Shown: positions 35,803-47,669 of the stretch, piece by piece
Position numbering within the stretch: position 1 is the stretch's first letter
Layout: each line of letters starts with the position of its first letter
Source of the DNA: Myrica gale
Taxonomy: Eukaryota; Streptophyta; Magnoliopsida; Fagales; Myricaceae
Direction of reading: 5' to 3'
Length of the DNA stretch: 64,000 bases
Assembly: GCA_963930655.1 (NCBI GenBank)
Contig: OZ005600.1
Span: forward strand, 1,243,501-1,307,500
The notes under the pieces: model-generated
Database searches by the model: none
What the model was told of the DNA's origin: nothing
Seen by the model: only the letters and a program-made list of their open reading frames with translations
Made by a program: the position numbers and the translations under genes

Positions 35803-36362
35803 TCCGCAATTTCGCACGGGACTGCAACATCAAAATCCAAATTAAGCTCAGAGACTCGGGAGGTTTAGCAGTTGAAAATGCTAAAGCACTAATTACCAAA
35901 TCTTCCAATTAAATGTCTTCGTGTATTACATGTGAAAGAATAAATGCTGTTATAATAACCATGCGATTGATACAAATGCAAGAATTTGATTTGAATGACT
36001 TCCTATTCAAATTCAAACAAAAACATAACTGATCGGATTTTCAGAGACTCATCACAAAAAAAAAATCCAAAGAAATCCAGAGCTTCCTGGTTCCCAAGAA
36101 AAAGTAGTAAAAGAAAGAAACTGGAATTTGACAAAACATTCAAGTTCGAATCTTTCATTGGTTGGAACCGAAAAAACCAGCACCTCCGCATATGTGGAGC
36201 CACATACAACTAACTTGACTTTCCCTTTGCTAAGAAAAAAAAACTTGACTTTCCCTTTCTTATCTCTACCTACTGTTTCTAAGGAACCAAAAGAGCAAGA
36301 AAGGAAGAAACCCCCAGAAACAAAGAATTAGACAGAGAAACAGAAAGACATAAAGGGTATAC

Positions 36363-36720
36363 CTGATCAGAGAATGGACAGGACAATGCGGAGCAAACAA
36401 TTATTCATGACAGTTGGAACAGAGAGAGAGAGAGAACCAAAAACCCAAAGAGAACAAAAGTAACACAACTTTTGGTGGTTTGGAGTTCGGGTGGGGGAGT
36501 CTTTCTGTTCCTCTGAATAAGAGCTTCAGATCCGATCGAACCAAGAAAAAGAAGAGTGAGAGAGATAGAGGGAGAGGGAACAAGAGTAATTACAAGAACA
36601 AGAAAAACAACAATGTTTTGCGAAAAGCCTTTTTCTGTTAGTTTTCGTCGCGTTACTCCATTGGCTTCTGCGAGGGACGGGATTCTTAAAAGAGAGCAAC
36701 AAAGCAAAAGGCAGGCAACT
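36363..36720 (-). promoter_or_regulatory. Noncoding first exon and promoter-proximal region of the kinase gene
   Basis: The minus strand shows a GT donor (CTGATCAG then GTATAC) at 36363, matching an AG acceptor at 35822, so a 541-bp leader intron is likely. The leader is CT-rich on the transcribed sense strand (GAGAGAGAGAG on +). Confidence 0.6.
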
Positions 36721-38769
36721 TCACAAGCAAAGTGAAGATAATAATCCCTTTTTGGTCGTTTACTCAGTATTCATATAATCCCTTTTTCTTCTTCTTTTTC
36801 CTGCTTCATGAATCTCACGTCTCTTCACTTCTCCCTCATCAACAGGTCAGCCCCATTGAAACTTGCCTTTTTGTTGTACCAAGGTGTGATGATAATATGA
36901 GGAGTTTTAATGGCATATTTACAAACTAAAATTTTAAATGAAATTCTTTTCATTACAATAAATATAAAAAATAATAATTCAAATAATTTTTTTACTTTTT
37001 CACCTAATTTTTATATGTTCTACTTTTCACTGCTTCTCTCAAAATCTAAATAAAACTCTTAACTTATTGAAACTCTTAATTTGCAAACATGACTTTATAA
37101 TCCTTTCTTTCTAGTGTCATTAATCTTAAAATAATACCAAAATACAGCGTGCAAGAATGTTTGAGGGAGAAAATTTTAGGTATTAAAATTTGAGAAATAT
37201 AATAAAATAAAGATATATTATGTAAGTCGGTGAAAAAGTAAAAAGATAGAAGATTTTTAATAAATATTATAACAATAAAAAATTATGTGATGAATTTTTT
37301 ATTATTTAACCTAATTTTTTGGGTCCAAATTATTGGGGCTCAAACAACACCCCCATCATATTTTTTTTTAAAAAGTCGATTAATCTTAGATTTTGAGTTT
37401 TATAACGGTGGCCACCCCTAGCCCAGCTCAGTCCATTGCACACTGTACCTCGTCCTATATAGCCAGCTCAGTTTAGTCCCTGCCATCGGAAGTTGAACTA
37501 GCATGTGGTCCGGCACTTCCTATCTCTACCTCCCCCATCCTTTTGCCAGAGCAGCCAAATTCACGGAGGACAATTTGGAATTTTCCTATATATTTTTCCG
37601 TAATTTATTTGCTAAATTCCGAAGGCAAAATGGCAAATTAGTGATATTAATGGTAATCACATGGGGGTTAAGCCACCGCACCAATACCATTAACTACATT
37701 CGCGGGGACAAGGAGGTGTCACATGCACGCACGTGAACCTGACCAGAAGCACGTGGACGGCTGTCATGCTCCGCGCATGATACTATCCTACGTCTAGACT
37801 CTAGAGAGAGCTAAAAACCTTCAATAAAAGGGGCCGGAAGCGGGGCCCATCCTTATTAATATATATCGAGGCATGTAGGTTTTTAGCTGGGACCCAAATG
37901 TGATATGGGCGCCCAGACATGTGGGCCCCGAATGCTGCTCTTGGCGGGCCCTACACCACTCGAAGTACTCTGGGAGTTGGACTGGGACCCAAATGTGGGG
38001 GGACCTCTGTTTGTAGTGCAGACGGTAACCAGGAAGGGACTACGGTAGTTGATGGCTCCCTCTTCATCACGTGGGTCCCAGTAACTACCAATCTTGACCT
38101 CAAAATGTCTTCCGATCGGACGGTTCAAAGACGTTCCACGATAGAAGGCAGTGCATTCAAGTCAAATGATTAGGTGGAAAACGGACAGGGGATGTCACGA
38201 GCTTGTGGTGACAAGTGTCGCTAATAAGCTTCAACATTTTTAAACAATCACTTTCAGATCAGTGCACGACGCAGGGGTGGGGATCCGCAGGCTATAAATT
38301 TTCTCCAGCACTCGGTGACACGAACCTCGTTCCTGCACTTGATCCCCTGTCCTTTAGGAACTGTGACCAAAGTTCTAAGTTCTTGGGTCACTTCAGTGTG
38401 AAAGAAGATCCAAGGGAATGTTTGTGAAAAAAAATTATTCTCCCATAAAGTGTATTTGACTCTGTATCAGCTATTTTCAACGAATTCTGCAGATGTTCAG
38501 GTCAGTGGCAATTAGCATAATCTGGGCATCCTTCCATCTGGAGGAACAATAGCTGCATTTCAGGGACTAAAGTTCTGCTAATTCACAAGTTTGAATACGA
38601 GAAAGATAACTAAGTGGTCTCATGTTAGCAGAAAGGTTAGCGAGAAAACGGGTAGGTTGGCGGTGGGTGGGTGATCTGATAAATAAATACACTAAATGAA
38701 AACACTAGTCAAAGAGATCACGCAAACAAATATAGTTCAGGTAAGTACAGCTTTACAGGTATACCGGAG
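36721..38769. other. Intergenic DNA with MITE remnants
   Basis: An AT-rich MITE lies at about 37160-37350 and a probable second, inverted one at 36905-37080. The phrase GGGACCCAAATGTG is repeated at about 37890 and 37985. No gene is recognised. Confidence 0.5.
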
Positions 38770-38785
38770 AGTGGAAGTGGTGGCA

Positions 38786-39599
38786 AATGCAGGGTCGCTA
38801 CCCCTTCCTTCCGCCACTGCCTCCTGCCTTTCTCTTTTCTGTTTCTCACACCTCTCACTTTCTCACTTAGCCACTACCGCACTAGCCACCGCCGCAGGTC
38901 TGAGCACTCAGCCATGATTTAATTATATTTACAAATTTAATTATTGTTGTGATTTTTTGATGATTTTTATGAATTATGGATTTTTTAATTAGGAATTTGA
39001 TGAATTTTTTGAATTAGGAATATGTGAATTAGAGATTTGATGAGTTTCGTGAATTAGAGATTTTATGAATTTTGTGAATTAGAAATGTGTGAATTTTGTG
39101 GGTTGTTGGAAGTGCTGGGATAGTGGGATATGTTGTTGAATTTTTCATGAAAGGTTCCTTGTGAAATTGACAATTGTTGTACTGTTTTGCTTTTGTGGAA
39201 TTGATTGTCATCTATTTTTCACTGTTTATTTGCATCTCCACATGTGTTTATGAACATGAGACTTCACTTTGCATCTTCACATGGCTTTTAGTCTCTGGAA
39301 TATAATATATTGATACATTCACTTTATTTTATTTTATTTAGATAATGAATAAGTTTGTCACAAGAGAACGAAGCCGTTTTGTAACATTTTCAAAAAATGC
39401 AAAATCGTAGGATGCAATTGTCACATCTCAGTAGCAGTACATAGCACAGTACATGTATTGTAATATTTTTAATGCTTTAGTCTTTAATTTTTGATATTGT
39501 AATTGTAAGACAATTTTTAGCATTATAAAGAAAAAAAAAATTTGTCATTTCGTCTTTAAAATTCGACCCCCCTGAATTTTGGTCCTGGTTCCGCCACTG
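38786..39599. mobile_element. Non-autonomous hAT element, same family as in P450 copy 2
   Basis: The right end GGTTCCGCCACTG and the preceding 150 bases match the left part of 8785-9735 in reverse complement. It is flanked by 16-bp direct repeats AGTGGAAGTGGTGGCA (38770-38785 and 39600-39615), longer than the usual 8 bp, so the true left end is uncertain. The interior (about 38960-39110) holds imperfect tandem repeats of GAATTAGAGATTTGATGA. Confidence 0.75.
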
Positions 39600-39826
39600 A
39601 GTGGAAGTGGTGGCATTTTCATGGATTTCAGCAAGTGGGGAAAAAGGTATAGCAATATGATTCGACACATAAGAATGATGCATTAAACCATTAACTTTCA
39701 TTGTACAATTGAATAGCTGTTACAATTAAAGCATTAGGATACGGTTCAACAGAGTGGTCCATGTACAATCTAGTGATAAGAAGCCTACTTTTCAAATATA
39801 AATGGAACTTATTCAGAAAGTAGACA

Positions 39827-41798
39827 TCAAGACTGTTCTAGTAAACTTTCTAAATATAAATTCAAAATGTATCTCCCTGTGGACAAAACATCCAGCTGCT
39901 TCTCGCTTGGTTCATACTTGCCCTTGCGAAGCTGGTACCGGTGAGTTACAGCTGAAATAGTATAGGCTTGGCCTTCTATGGTTACACTTTCTCCACATTG
40001 CAAGTTCTGCAGCGAACAAGGTGCAACAGAGATACACAGTTTAACATAGACATCTTGGTCCAAACATTTTTTGTCAAGCTGCCTCTCAGCTCACTAGTCA
40101 TGCTGGGTCTACAAATCAATAAGCACGAGTAAATCAACAAGAGTGGCAATTACAAAATAGCAGATAGGACATCAAAATTTCTGTTTGGGTGTGCATAGAA
40201 TTTGATGGAGAGGATATCATTAGGTTTCTTCTGCCCTCTGACTTTGTTTAGAATGGAAGCTGAAATTTGCAGTTATGATGAAAATTTCGAAGCCAAATCA
40301 GACCGTCTCCCTTCCTATAACACCTTGTGGCATTGGAGCATTGTGAAAATTTCGAAGACAAGATATTATACTCCCTTTCATATATCCTTCAGATTAGTGC
40401 ACCTCATGCAGACTATTTGTTGTGGAACTTTCTCTATCCTAATCCAATATACGCTTAAAACCTTCAGTAGTTTCACTGTCTCTGCGTCTCTTGACGACCC
40501 CAATTCCCATGGCGTGGTAGCTCACATTCGTTCACGAACGTTTTCTTGGCCTTTCTTCCTCCTCTCTCTGTTTTACCTCTAATGCTCTGTTAGAGCAAGC
40601 AAGCAAAATGTGTCTGTCTTGGCCTGGAATCTAAAAAAAAAAGAAAATATGTTTTGATGTGTTGGAGACTACCAACTTCTTTGGAAATTGACCAACCGGT
40701 GCTTATTTATCACTTAGCTGGCCTCCAATTAACTGAACTGAGTTTCTTATGATAATTCCAAACAACATTTCTTTGTTCCATTCATATGTCTCTGACACTG
40801 ATCCAATAATTCTAGGCTCATTTTGGCATGTGATTTCCGACAACCTAGCACACTGTCAATCTAATTCTCTATTCTTTTATAACAAAGCTATTTGTCCTCC
40901 TAAATGATCATTACATTGTCACTGTACTCTACATTTTATGGGTTAATCGTGCTTATAATCCTGATTATTTTCCACATATTTCTAATGTATGTACGGAAAA
41001 AATCTTATATATAGATACATGCAGTCATCCAACAAGGGCCAGATTTTACAAGATTCTTATTAGCCATCCAAAGTAGTTGGACAGTTTTACTGCCACCAAA
41101 GGTTAATGATATACATATCCTTTTAAAAAAAGGTTATACATATCTACTAAATCAGCTGGGCGAAAGCATTATTATTTCACTATCCCCGAAAGCTCGCTTG
41201 CAAAATGCCAACCTAACCTTCTTCCAAAAAGAAACAAAGAAAAAACAAGAGTAACTCCCCAAATGGTCTCTCGTGAAGCAAACTAATGGAACTCGCAGAA
41301 TATTAAACGATGAAAGAAAGATTCCAGATTTGTACGGATATATTTTTTGTCAAATAATATACTAATAACTATCATTTTCAAACTGTTACCACTGAAATTA
41401 GTTAAGAATCTTAAGACTTGACCATTTCCAGCGAGTGCGGCTTTAATAACGCAGTATAGAAGAATAAAAAAGCTAGCGATTCTTAAATGTAATTGAAAAG
41501 AGTCGAATGCGGAGCTTACGGTGGGGAAGCAACGAATGCCAAGGTTCTTGGGCGGAGGTGAAATTTCGATGACTTTATAGGGGTGGAAATTGTCCTTGTT
41601 TCTGTCTTTCTTTCTGCAGAAGACTTGAAGCACCTGTCTCCGCTATAAACAAAAAGGCAAAAAGAAAATCTTTGAGAACTAGAAATAAAAATAATAAACA
41701 AGAAAAGAACACGAGTAGAGAAAAACCTCCGAATGAATGGCGGAATCTCGGACTTTCTGATATGCACCCAAGCCCAAGTTCCACGACGCCATCGCCAT
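39827..41798 (-). CDS. Conserved small plant protein of unknown function, three exons
   Basis: Exons on the minus strand are 41798-41727, 41633-41520 and 40006-39827. All junctions are GT-AG in phase 0, giving 121 residues. The first exon begins MAMASWNLGLGAYQKVRDSA. The middle exon is charged (CRKKDRNKDNFHPYKVIEI, then PPPKNLGIRCFP). The last exon has ESVTIEGQAYTISAVTHRYQ and ends GRYILNLYLESLLEQS. The even composition and clean splice joins mark a real gene. I do not recognise a named domain, and no signal peptide or membrane helix is seen. The second intron (40007-41519) is 1.5 kb and contains nothing I can identify. A second in-frame ATG lies six bases after the first. Confidence 0.8.
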
Positions 41799-41899
41799 TC
41801 TTTAAGGCTCGTTTGGAGGGGACGAAGAAGGAAAGCCAGAAAAATTTCTGGACAGGAAGAGGAACACAAGAAAAATAGAAGAAACAAAAAAAAATGCAC

Positions 41900-42249
41900 T
41901 GCCGAAATCTATTGAGAAGGAAGGCCCATGGGCTTCCTTTTGAGCAGCCCAATTCCAATGTCGAGCCTAGAATTTGCATCTGAGTCCCTGGCCTTGGATG
42001 ATCTCTTCGTTCTGAACAATCTTTGTCAAATTTTTTTGTCAACGCCCCGTGTTCAACGGAGAAATCGTATAGAAAGTGAAAAATCTCAAAAACATATCCA
42101 TATTTATTTTATTAACCGATATAGTTATTTGCGTAATGATGGTATGGTATATACTCTGTACATCCTCGTCGTCTTCGTAGGTCTTTCTTCAAAGAGAAGT
42201 ATTTGCTGCGGCAGTGCAGGAATGCGGATGAATTTTTACTCTAAAGAGT
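41900..42249. promoter_or_regulatory. Upstream region of the 121-residue protein gene
   Basis: Probable promoter and leader DNA. No specific site can be fixed. Confidence 0.3.
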
Positions 42250-42640
42250 TTTCCTCCTAGCAGCCCGTTGTGGGCGAGGCAAGAACAGCTATGTTTGTTG
42301 TTCAGGAAGTTACTTTCTTACAGCAGAAATAAGTGATCTTCGAGGGTGACTCCTTATCTGTGATTGAGGCGATTAACCGAGACTCCCTCCCTAATTGGCC
42401 TATGCGCTCGGTTATTTCTGATATCATTTGTTTGAGTAGTGATCATAGTCTTTGGTCCTTTACGCATGTTAGACGTAATGAGAATTTTGTTGCCTAATAT
42501 TGTCAAATGGGCGTTAGAGGAGAATTTGATTGGGTATATCTCCATTGATGTAATCCCTGTCATTATTTTCACCAGTGATAACCCAAGGTTTCCTCCTTGA
42601 GATTATTATAGGTTTAATGAAGTTTATTAAAAAAAATGAC
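42250..42640 (+). mobile_element. LINE RNase H remnant
   Basis: The + strand reading shows degenerate RNase H blocks of plant LINEs: VIFEGDSLSVIEAINRDS, then SLWSFTHVRRNENFVA. It is broken by stops and too short to be functional. Confidence 0.6.
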
Positions 42641-43534
42641 ATGCTCATTTCTCACACTTCCCCCTTTCACCATATTTGAAAGTGTACTGTATTAATGTAA
42701 GCCTCACATAAAGGCGTTCTATTGCCCAAATTTTATTTTAGACCAATTAAAGAAATTATAAAATAACCTATTATCATCGAATAATTATTTTTTATTATAA
42801 TATTCATTCAAATTTTCTCCCCAAAATTTCCACGATCAAGCACCCCACTGATCCCGATAGAATCTTTGGGGGCTAGTATGCATGCATGCATTCACACCCA
42901 GATGAGTTCAGATTCTGAAGCATACGCTCTCCGTGCTCACACCACCATACAATTCAAGAGGAATTACCGAGGCCCTCAAATCTGAATTCGCGCCGAACCA
43001 ACTAGCTAGAACATTACAAGTTATCCTACCAGGTCAGCTGTTCGTGCAAGACATTTTAAAGCGTAGACGTCAAAGAATCACCACCACACGTACCTTGATC
43101 ATCCAGTCATCTGTGTCAATGCAGAACTAAGATGTTTCACACTTTCACTAAATAAGAGAATTAGTGCCTCGTGTCAATTGAATGGTTGCTAAAGATAGAG
43201 TTAACAAAAAGTAAAAAAAGGTATTTATCACTTGTGTCTGCAGTTACCCTTTCAAGAAAGAACCAGAGAGAAATTAGAATACAATCATCTGCAATATTTG
43301 CAGCTCATTAATGCAATCAACTGATCAAAGCGTTGAAATCAGATATTTTATATGTTGTACTCCTCATACCTAGTACAGGAGTGTACAACATTGAAATGAA
43401 GAAGAAAACGCATAGAAAACCTCCTTGAGAAAATAAAGAATCTGAAAACATGCCTCAACAAATGCTACAAACTGATACAACTTGGAATTTGCTAATACAA
43501 TTATAATCCTAAAAACCCCTCCTTGAACGACATT
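42641..43534. other. MITE-like DNA and 3' region of the hnRNP gene
   Basis: 42650-42830 looks like an inverted, degenerate member of the AT-rich MITE family. The right part likely includes the 3' untranslated region of the hnRNP gene. Confidence 0.45.
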
Positions 43535-46093
43535 CTATCTTGCATAAGGATGGTATCGACCACTACCTGCACCACCATAACCCCCTCTGCTCCCATAGAA
43601 GGAGCCACTACCCCCTCCATAGGCACCACCAAGGCTGCCATCATAGCTACCACCATAACCACCGGTGGCGCTTCCTCCACCTCCATATCCCCCATAACTC
43701 TCACTAGGTCCACCATAACCGCTTCCTAGATCATAGCCTCTGCTAAAGCCTCCTCCATAACGACCTGAATATCCAAGGTAGGAGGACTCTTCCCTGTATG
43801 CCCCCATACCACCACCGACACCATATCCTCCATAACCACTGAATTCATTTGCACCGTACCCACCATAAGCATTTCCCCTGCCACCATAGGGCCCACCTGA
43901 CCTATATCCGCCACCACCAGCACCGCCAAAGCTACCTTCTCCAAATCCACCATAACCATCCCTGAACCCACCACCAAATGAGGGCCTAGAATCATTGTAT
44001 CGCTTGGATGGGGCAGGTGGTGGGTTTGGCTTCTTTGGCTCTGCCTTCTTGATTTCCACCTACAAGAACGAAAACGGACCAAAATCACAATGTTTCATAA
44101 TTGATTATGTTTGGCTTTAGGAAAAAACTGTAGCTGTTCATCTCATTACCCAAATGATTAGGTAACATATATATTCAGGTGATTAAAAATAATAACTGAG
44201 GACCTCGTTTTATACACTCTTCCCTTAACCCTTTCTTTTCCCCACTCTTCTTTTATCTTTTGCAGTGAAGTGCGCCCTATGCACCATTTCCACAGTGGTA
44301 ACAACACATGAAGCAGTTCTATAAGAAATTTGTCTCAATATATAAGTAGGAATTAATGTAAGCAACCACTGGTGCGAATTTCCAGGGAAATACTGATTAA
44401 TAGCATTCATCAAACCAAGAAAACAGGCAGAATGCCTATCTAAAGAACAACATTGTTGGCACCAAATCAACATCATCCATGCTGAATTTTGGCACTATGG
44501 AACTCCACAACAAGCACCATGCTTGCTGGTACCTAAAAAACAGTAATGCACCCATGTGTGTACAAAACATGTCATCTTGACGATAAGTAGTGGCACAAAG
44601 CTGTCGAATAATTGATGATTGATTAGTAAAAATTATTTTTCAGAAACCCACCAGGTTAAGGAAACAACAACTTGATAGTTTTCTGTTTAGATGTTCATTT
44701 CATCGTTGCCTTCAAGTGGACAAAATATGCATCAGTTTACTTTACCTGAAAAATAAATCTATCTATAGTCTTCTTATGCAGGAAACGAGAATTGATAATC
44801 TTCTAAATAATACTTATGTATACCCTACCTACTCGTCATACAAGGATCTTGTCAGAGAACTAAGGAAATTATACAAAGGCCAAAGAAAAAGGAATATTAA
44901 TGTGTTCATTTCAGTGGACACGAAGCTGACCTGAGATCCTGCAAGCTCCAATCTGTTACCCCTGCCCAAGAGATCATCAACTGCTTGCTCTGTTTCAAAG
45001 GTAATAAATCCAAAGCCACGAGAACGGCCAGAGGAATGGTCCCGCATGATCTGATGTTCCTTGACCTCTCCAAATTGTGTAAAGAAGTCCCTGAACTCAT
45101 CTGCCCATTTACAACAGGCACATAGCCCCAATGATAATTAATAAGCAAACAACATTATTGTCACAAAATATGAAAAAATAAAACCAACGAAAAATCACCT
45201 TCATTCACGTTTGTGGGAATCCCACCAACAAAAATCTTTTTTGTCTTGAAATCCTTAGAGCCAATAGCTCCCTTTGGAATAGTCCGCTTAATTTCCACCT
45301 ATATATGATCCCAAAACCACACCAAATAACCATAAACCAAGTCAACAACTGAATCAGGAAAACTTAATTCTAGAAAAAGAAAACCTAGAACCTAGCTCAA
45401 TATTGGCACTTCAGACAAACCCTACTTGTTTCCCATTAATAATATGAGTGTCCTCAATGACTGTATCAACCACAGAGGGGTCTGCATAAGTCACAAACCC
45501 GAATCCACGGGGTTGCCCGGTCTTCCGGTCCTTCATGATCACCGAATCAATAATATCACCATATTTACCGAAATGTTTGACGAACTGTGCTGCATATGAC
45601 AACCCCATGGAAAAATTAAAAATCAAACTCATACATATCCAAACCAAAATCAACAAATATCAAGGAATTATCGCAGTGTAAAAAACTAACCATCAGTTGT
45701 CTCTCGCGCTAAACCCCCTATAAATATTTTTCTGCAAAATTACGCGCAAAGCAGGCAAAACCACTAATCAACACACAAATCGACAGCAGCGACTTTTTTT
45801 TTTTTTGCAGTTTCAACCAATTTCAAAAAAAATTCCTCTCTTACATTTCCACTTCATATAATTTTGTTTATTTTCTTTAATTGTTCCTACAAAGAATCGG
45901 AAACGAACAAAGATGGAAGCAACAGAGATACTTGCCCGCTGAGGAAAAAACAGTGAGAAAGATAAGAGAGTTACCCGGCGCTGGCACCGTCCCCACCGTG
46001 AATTTGAGACTTGTCGTCCTCTTCTCTGAGGTCGGAGGACTTTACGTCATTCGTTTCTTGGTCAAAGATAGCTTCATTGGCTTGAGACTCCAT
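43535..46093 (-). CDS. hnRNP A/B-like RNA-binding protein, two RRMs and glycine-rich tail
   Basis: Six exons on the minus strand: 46093-45975, 45731-45691, 45589-45426, 45298-45199, 45100-44931 and 44059-43535. All introns are GT-AG and the total gives 372 residues. RRM1 spans about residues 41-113 (RNP2 KIFIGGLA; RNP1 RGFGFVTY near 81). RRM2 spans about 129-200 (RNP2 KIFVGGIP; RNP1 RGFGFITF near 169). The tail from about residue 215 is rich in Gly, Tyr and Ser (repeated GGYGG), ending GSGRYHPYAR. This matches plant heterogeneous nuclear ribonucleoprotein 1 / RBGD-type proteins, which bind mRNA in nucleus and cytoplasm; the tail is of the kind that drives condensates. The acidic N-terminus (SSDLREEDDKSQ) precedes RRM1. 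The short 41-bp second exon is notable but keeps frame. The start is the first ATG in frame. Confidence 0.96.
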
Positions 46094-46159
46094 GGGATTC
46101 CGAGTTGGAGAGGCCTTGGTATAGTGGGGTGTCAGATGAAATAGAAGAAGAAGATGATG

Positions 46160-46430
46160 ATGAAGAGAACGATATGTAGAGCCCTAGAAGTTTTTGGTCC
46201 GAGGAGCCCTAAAATCCTCTTTAAGGAGCTCGGGAGTTGTGATTGGCTGGGAATCCTCTATTGGGCTGTGACTTGTGCCCTTCAGGACCTCAAGTGATGG
46301 TTCGGCCTAAAAATGGGCCGGACAGCACTTACATCGAAGCCCGCAGTGAAAGAGTATCTGTTTTTTTCAATTTCACTTCTGATTACTTTAGTGAATATAA
46401 AAACTTAACTAGGAAATACGAACCTTCTAT
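46160..46430. promoter_or_regulatory. Upstream region of the hnRNP gene
   Basis: Presumed promoter DNA. No precise motif is assigned. Confidence 0.3.
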
Positions 46431-46625
46431 GGGTACGTTTGAGGGTTAAAATTTTGGGTATTGAGATTTAGAAAATATTATAAAGTAAAGATATGTTACG
46501 GGAGTTGGTAAAAAAGTAGAGAGAAGATTTTTAATAAGTATTAAAATAATAATAAATTATATAATAAATTTTTTATGATTAAACCTAAATTTTTAGATCC
46601 AAATATTTGAGTCCCAAACATACCC
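46431..46625. mobile_element. AT-rich MITE with GGGTACGTTTGAGGG ends
   Basis: 195 bases with inverted ends GGGTACGTTTGAGGG and GAGTCCCAAACATACCC. It is the best-bounded member of a family that recurs through the window. Confidence 0.8.
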
Positions 46626-47320
46626 TATATATTTCGTCGGATAGTTATTTTTATAAAACTACAACTTTCAATACTTTCTATTTTAATATGATCGAGACTA
46701 TTTAACAAATTGAAAAGCATCTTAATCATTCCGTCCTCAATCTAAGGCTAGTTGATTTGACCTTTTACCCTTCTAGTAGAGAAGAAGCCATGACAAAAGC
46801 CATTTGAAAATACGACAGCTTTTAGCATTATCCAATAATCGAACTGTCTGCTTCCAATATTGCTATGGATCTGTTACGGTGGGAGGTGGATGGCTTAAAG
46901 GTGAAGTCTTTGGGGGAAGAAGAGAGATACGCGAACTTGGCTTCTGGAGTGTTTGAGAGTTGTATTTTGTCTTAGGTTATTTTTGTGTTGTAAAAAAATT
47001 TGTATTGGGTTTAGTGAAAAAGTTAAAAGAGGTAATTTTTTATATTTTTGTAGTGAAAAATTATGATTTGATGGGAGAAAGACATTATATTGTAGTATTT
47101 TATTGTGAGTTAGTGAAAAATTTTTCATGCAAACACAACCTAAGTCACTTACCTCGACTTGGGTGGGCTTCAGTATTGCGTTGAGCTATTAGTTGTTTAA
47201 TAGTCCAGCAATTATGTTATGGTTTTCTGCGGTATTATTTCAGTTAGGCTTTAGGCCTTAGTTATCTGTCTTTGTCTAGCCCAAGCCCATATCAAGTAAA
47301 CTGTTACAGGATCAAAATTC
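46626..47320. other. Intergenic DNA
   Basis: It includes another degenerate MITE-like stretch at about 46960-47140. No gene is seen. Confidence 0.4.
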
Positions 47321-47329
47321 GGGATTTTT

Positions 47330-47500
47330 TTCTCTGTGCACAGGAACTGCTCACTCATTTGAGAACTACTGCGCATAACATTGCTAAATGGGCTGCTTAT
47401 TCGAAGATCTTTGGTTTTATTTTACCGTCTGCTATTCCGACACATCTATTAGTGCTCGCTTTAGACTTTATTTCTAGTGTTTAAGGTAAAAAAAGAAGTG
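47330..47500 (+). mobile_element. LINE RNase H 3' end fragment
   Basis: The + strand encodes AHNIAKWAAYSKIFGFILPS followed by a stop near 47480 and an A-rich end, the usual C-terminus of plant L1 ORF2. Confidence 0.6.
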
Positions 47501-47669
47501 AACTGCGCCGTTCTCAAATGTTTTTTAACAACAAATCATTGGGTTCCTAATTGCATAGATGATGAAACAAAATTTTGGTAGGCAAAAAGCCATGTTCCAC
47601 CTGAATTTACATGATCTTCAGAGAATCAGCAAGTCAGCCCCCCTAATCTGACCGTGACAGGCCATATAT

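Noticed and set aside
38215-38427. 70-codon frame as a gene
   Set aside because: No domain, splice context or conservation signal, and its length is expected by chance in this composition.
40202-40582. 126-codon + strand frame
   Set aside because: It lies in the intron of the 121-residue protein gene on the other strand, shows no domain and contains a small internal repeat (GAAAATTTCGAAG).
43501-44088. Alternative frames rich in Val/Met or Thr over the hnRNP tail
   Set aside because: They are out-of-frame readings of the glycine-rich repeat region.
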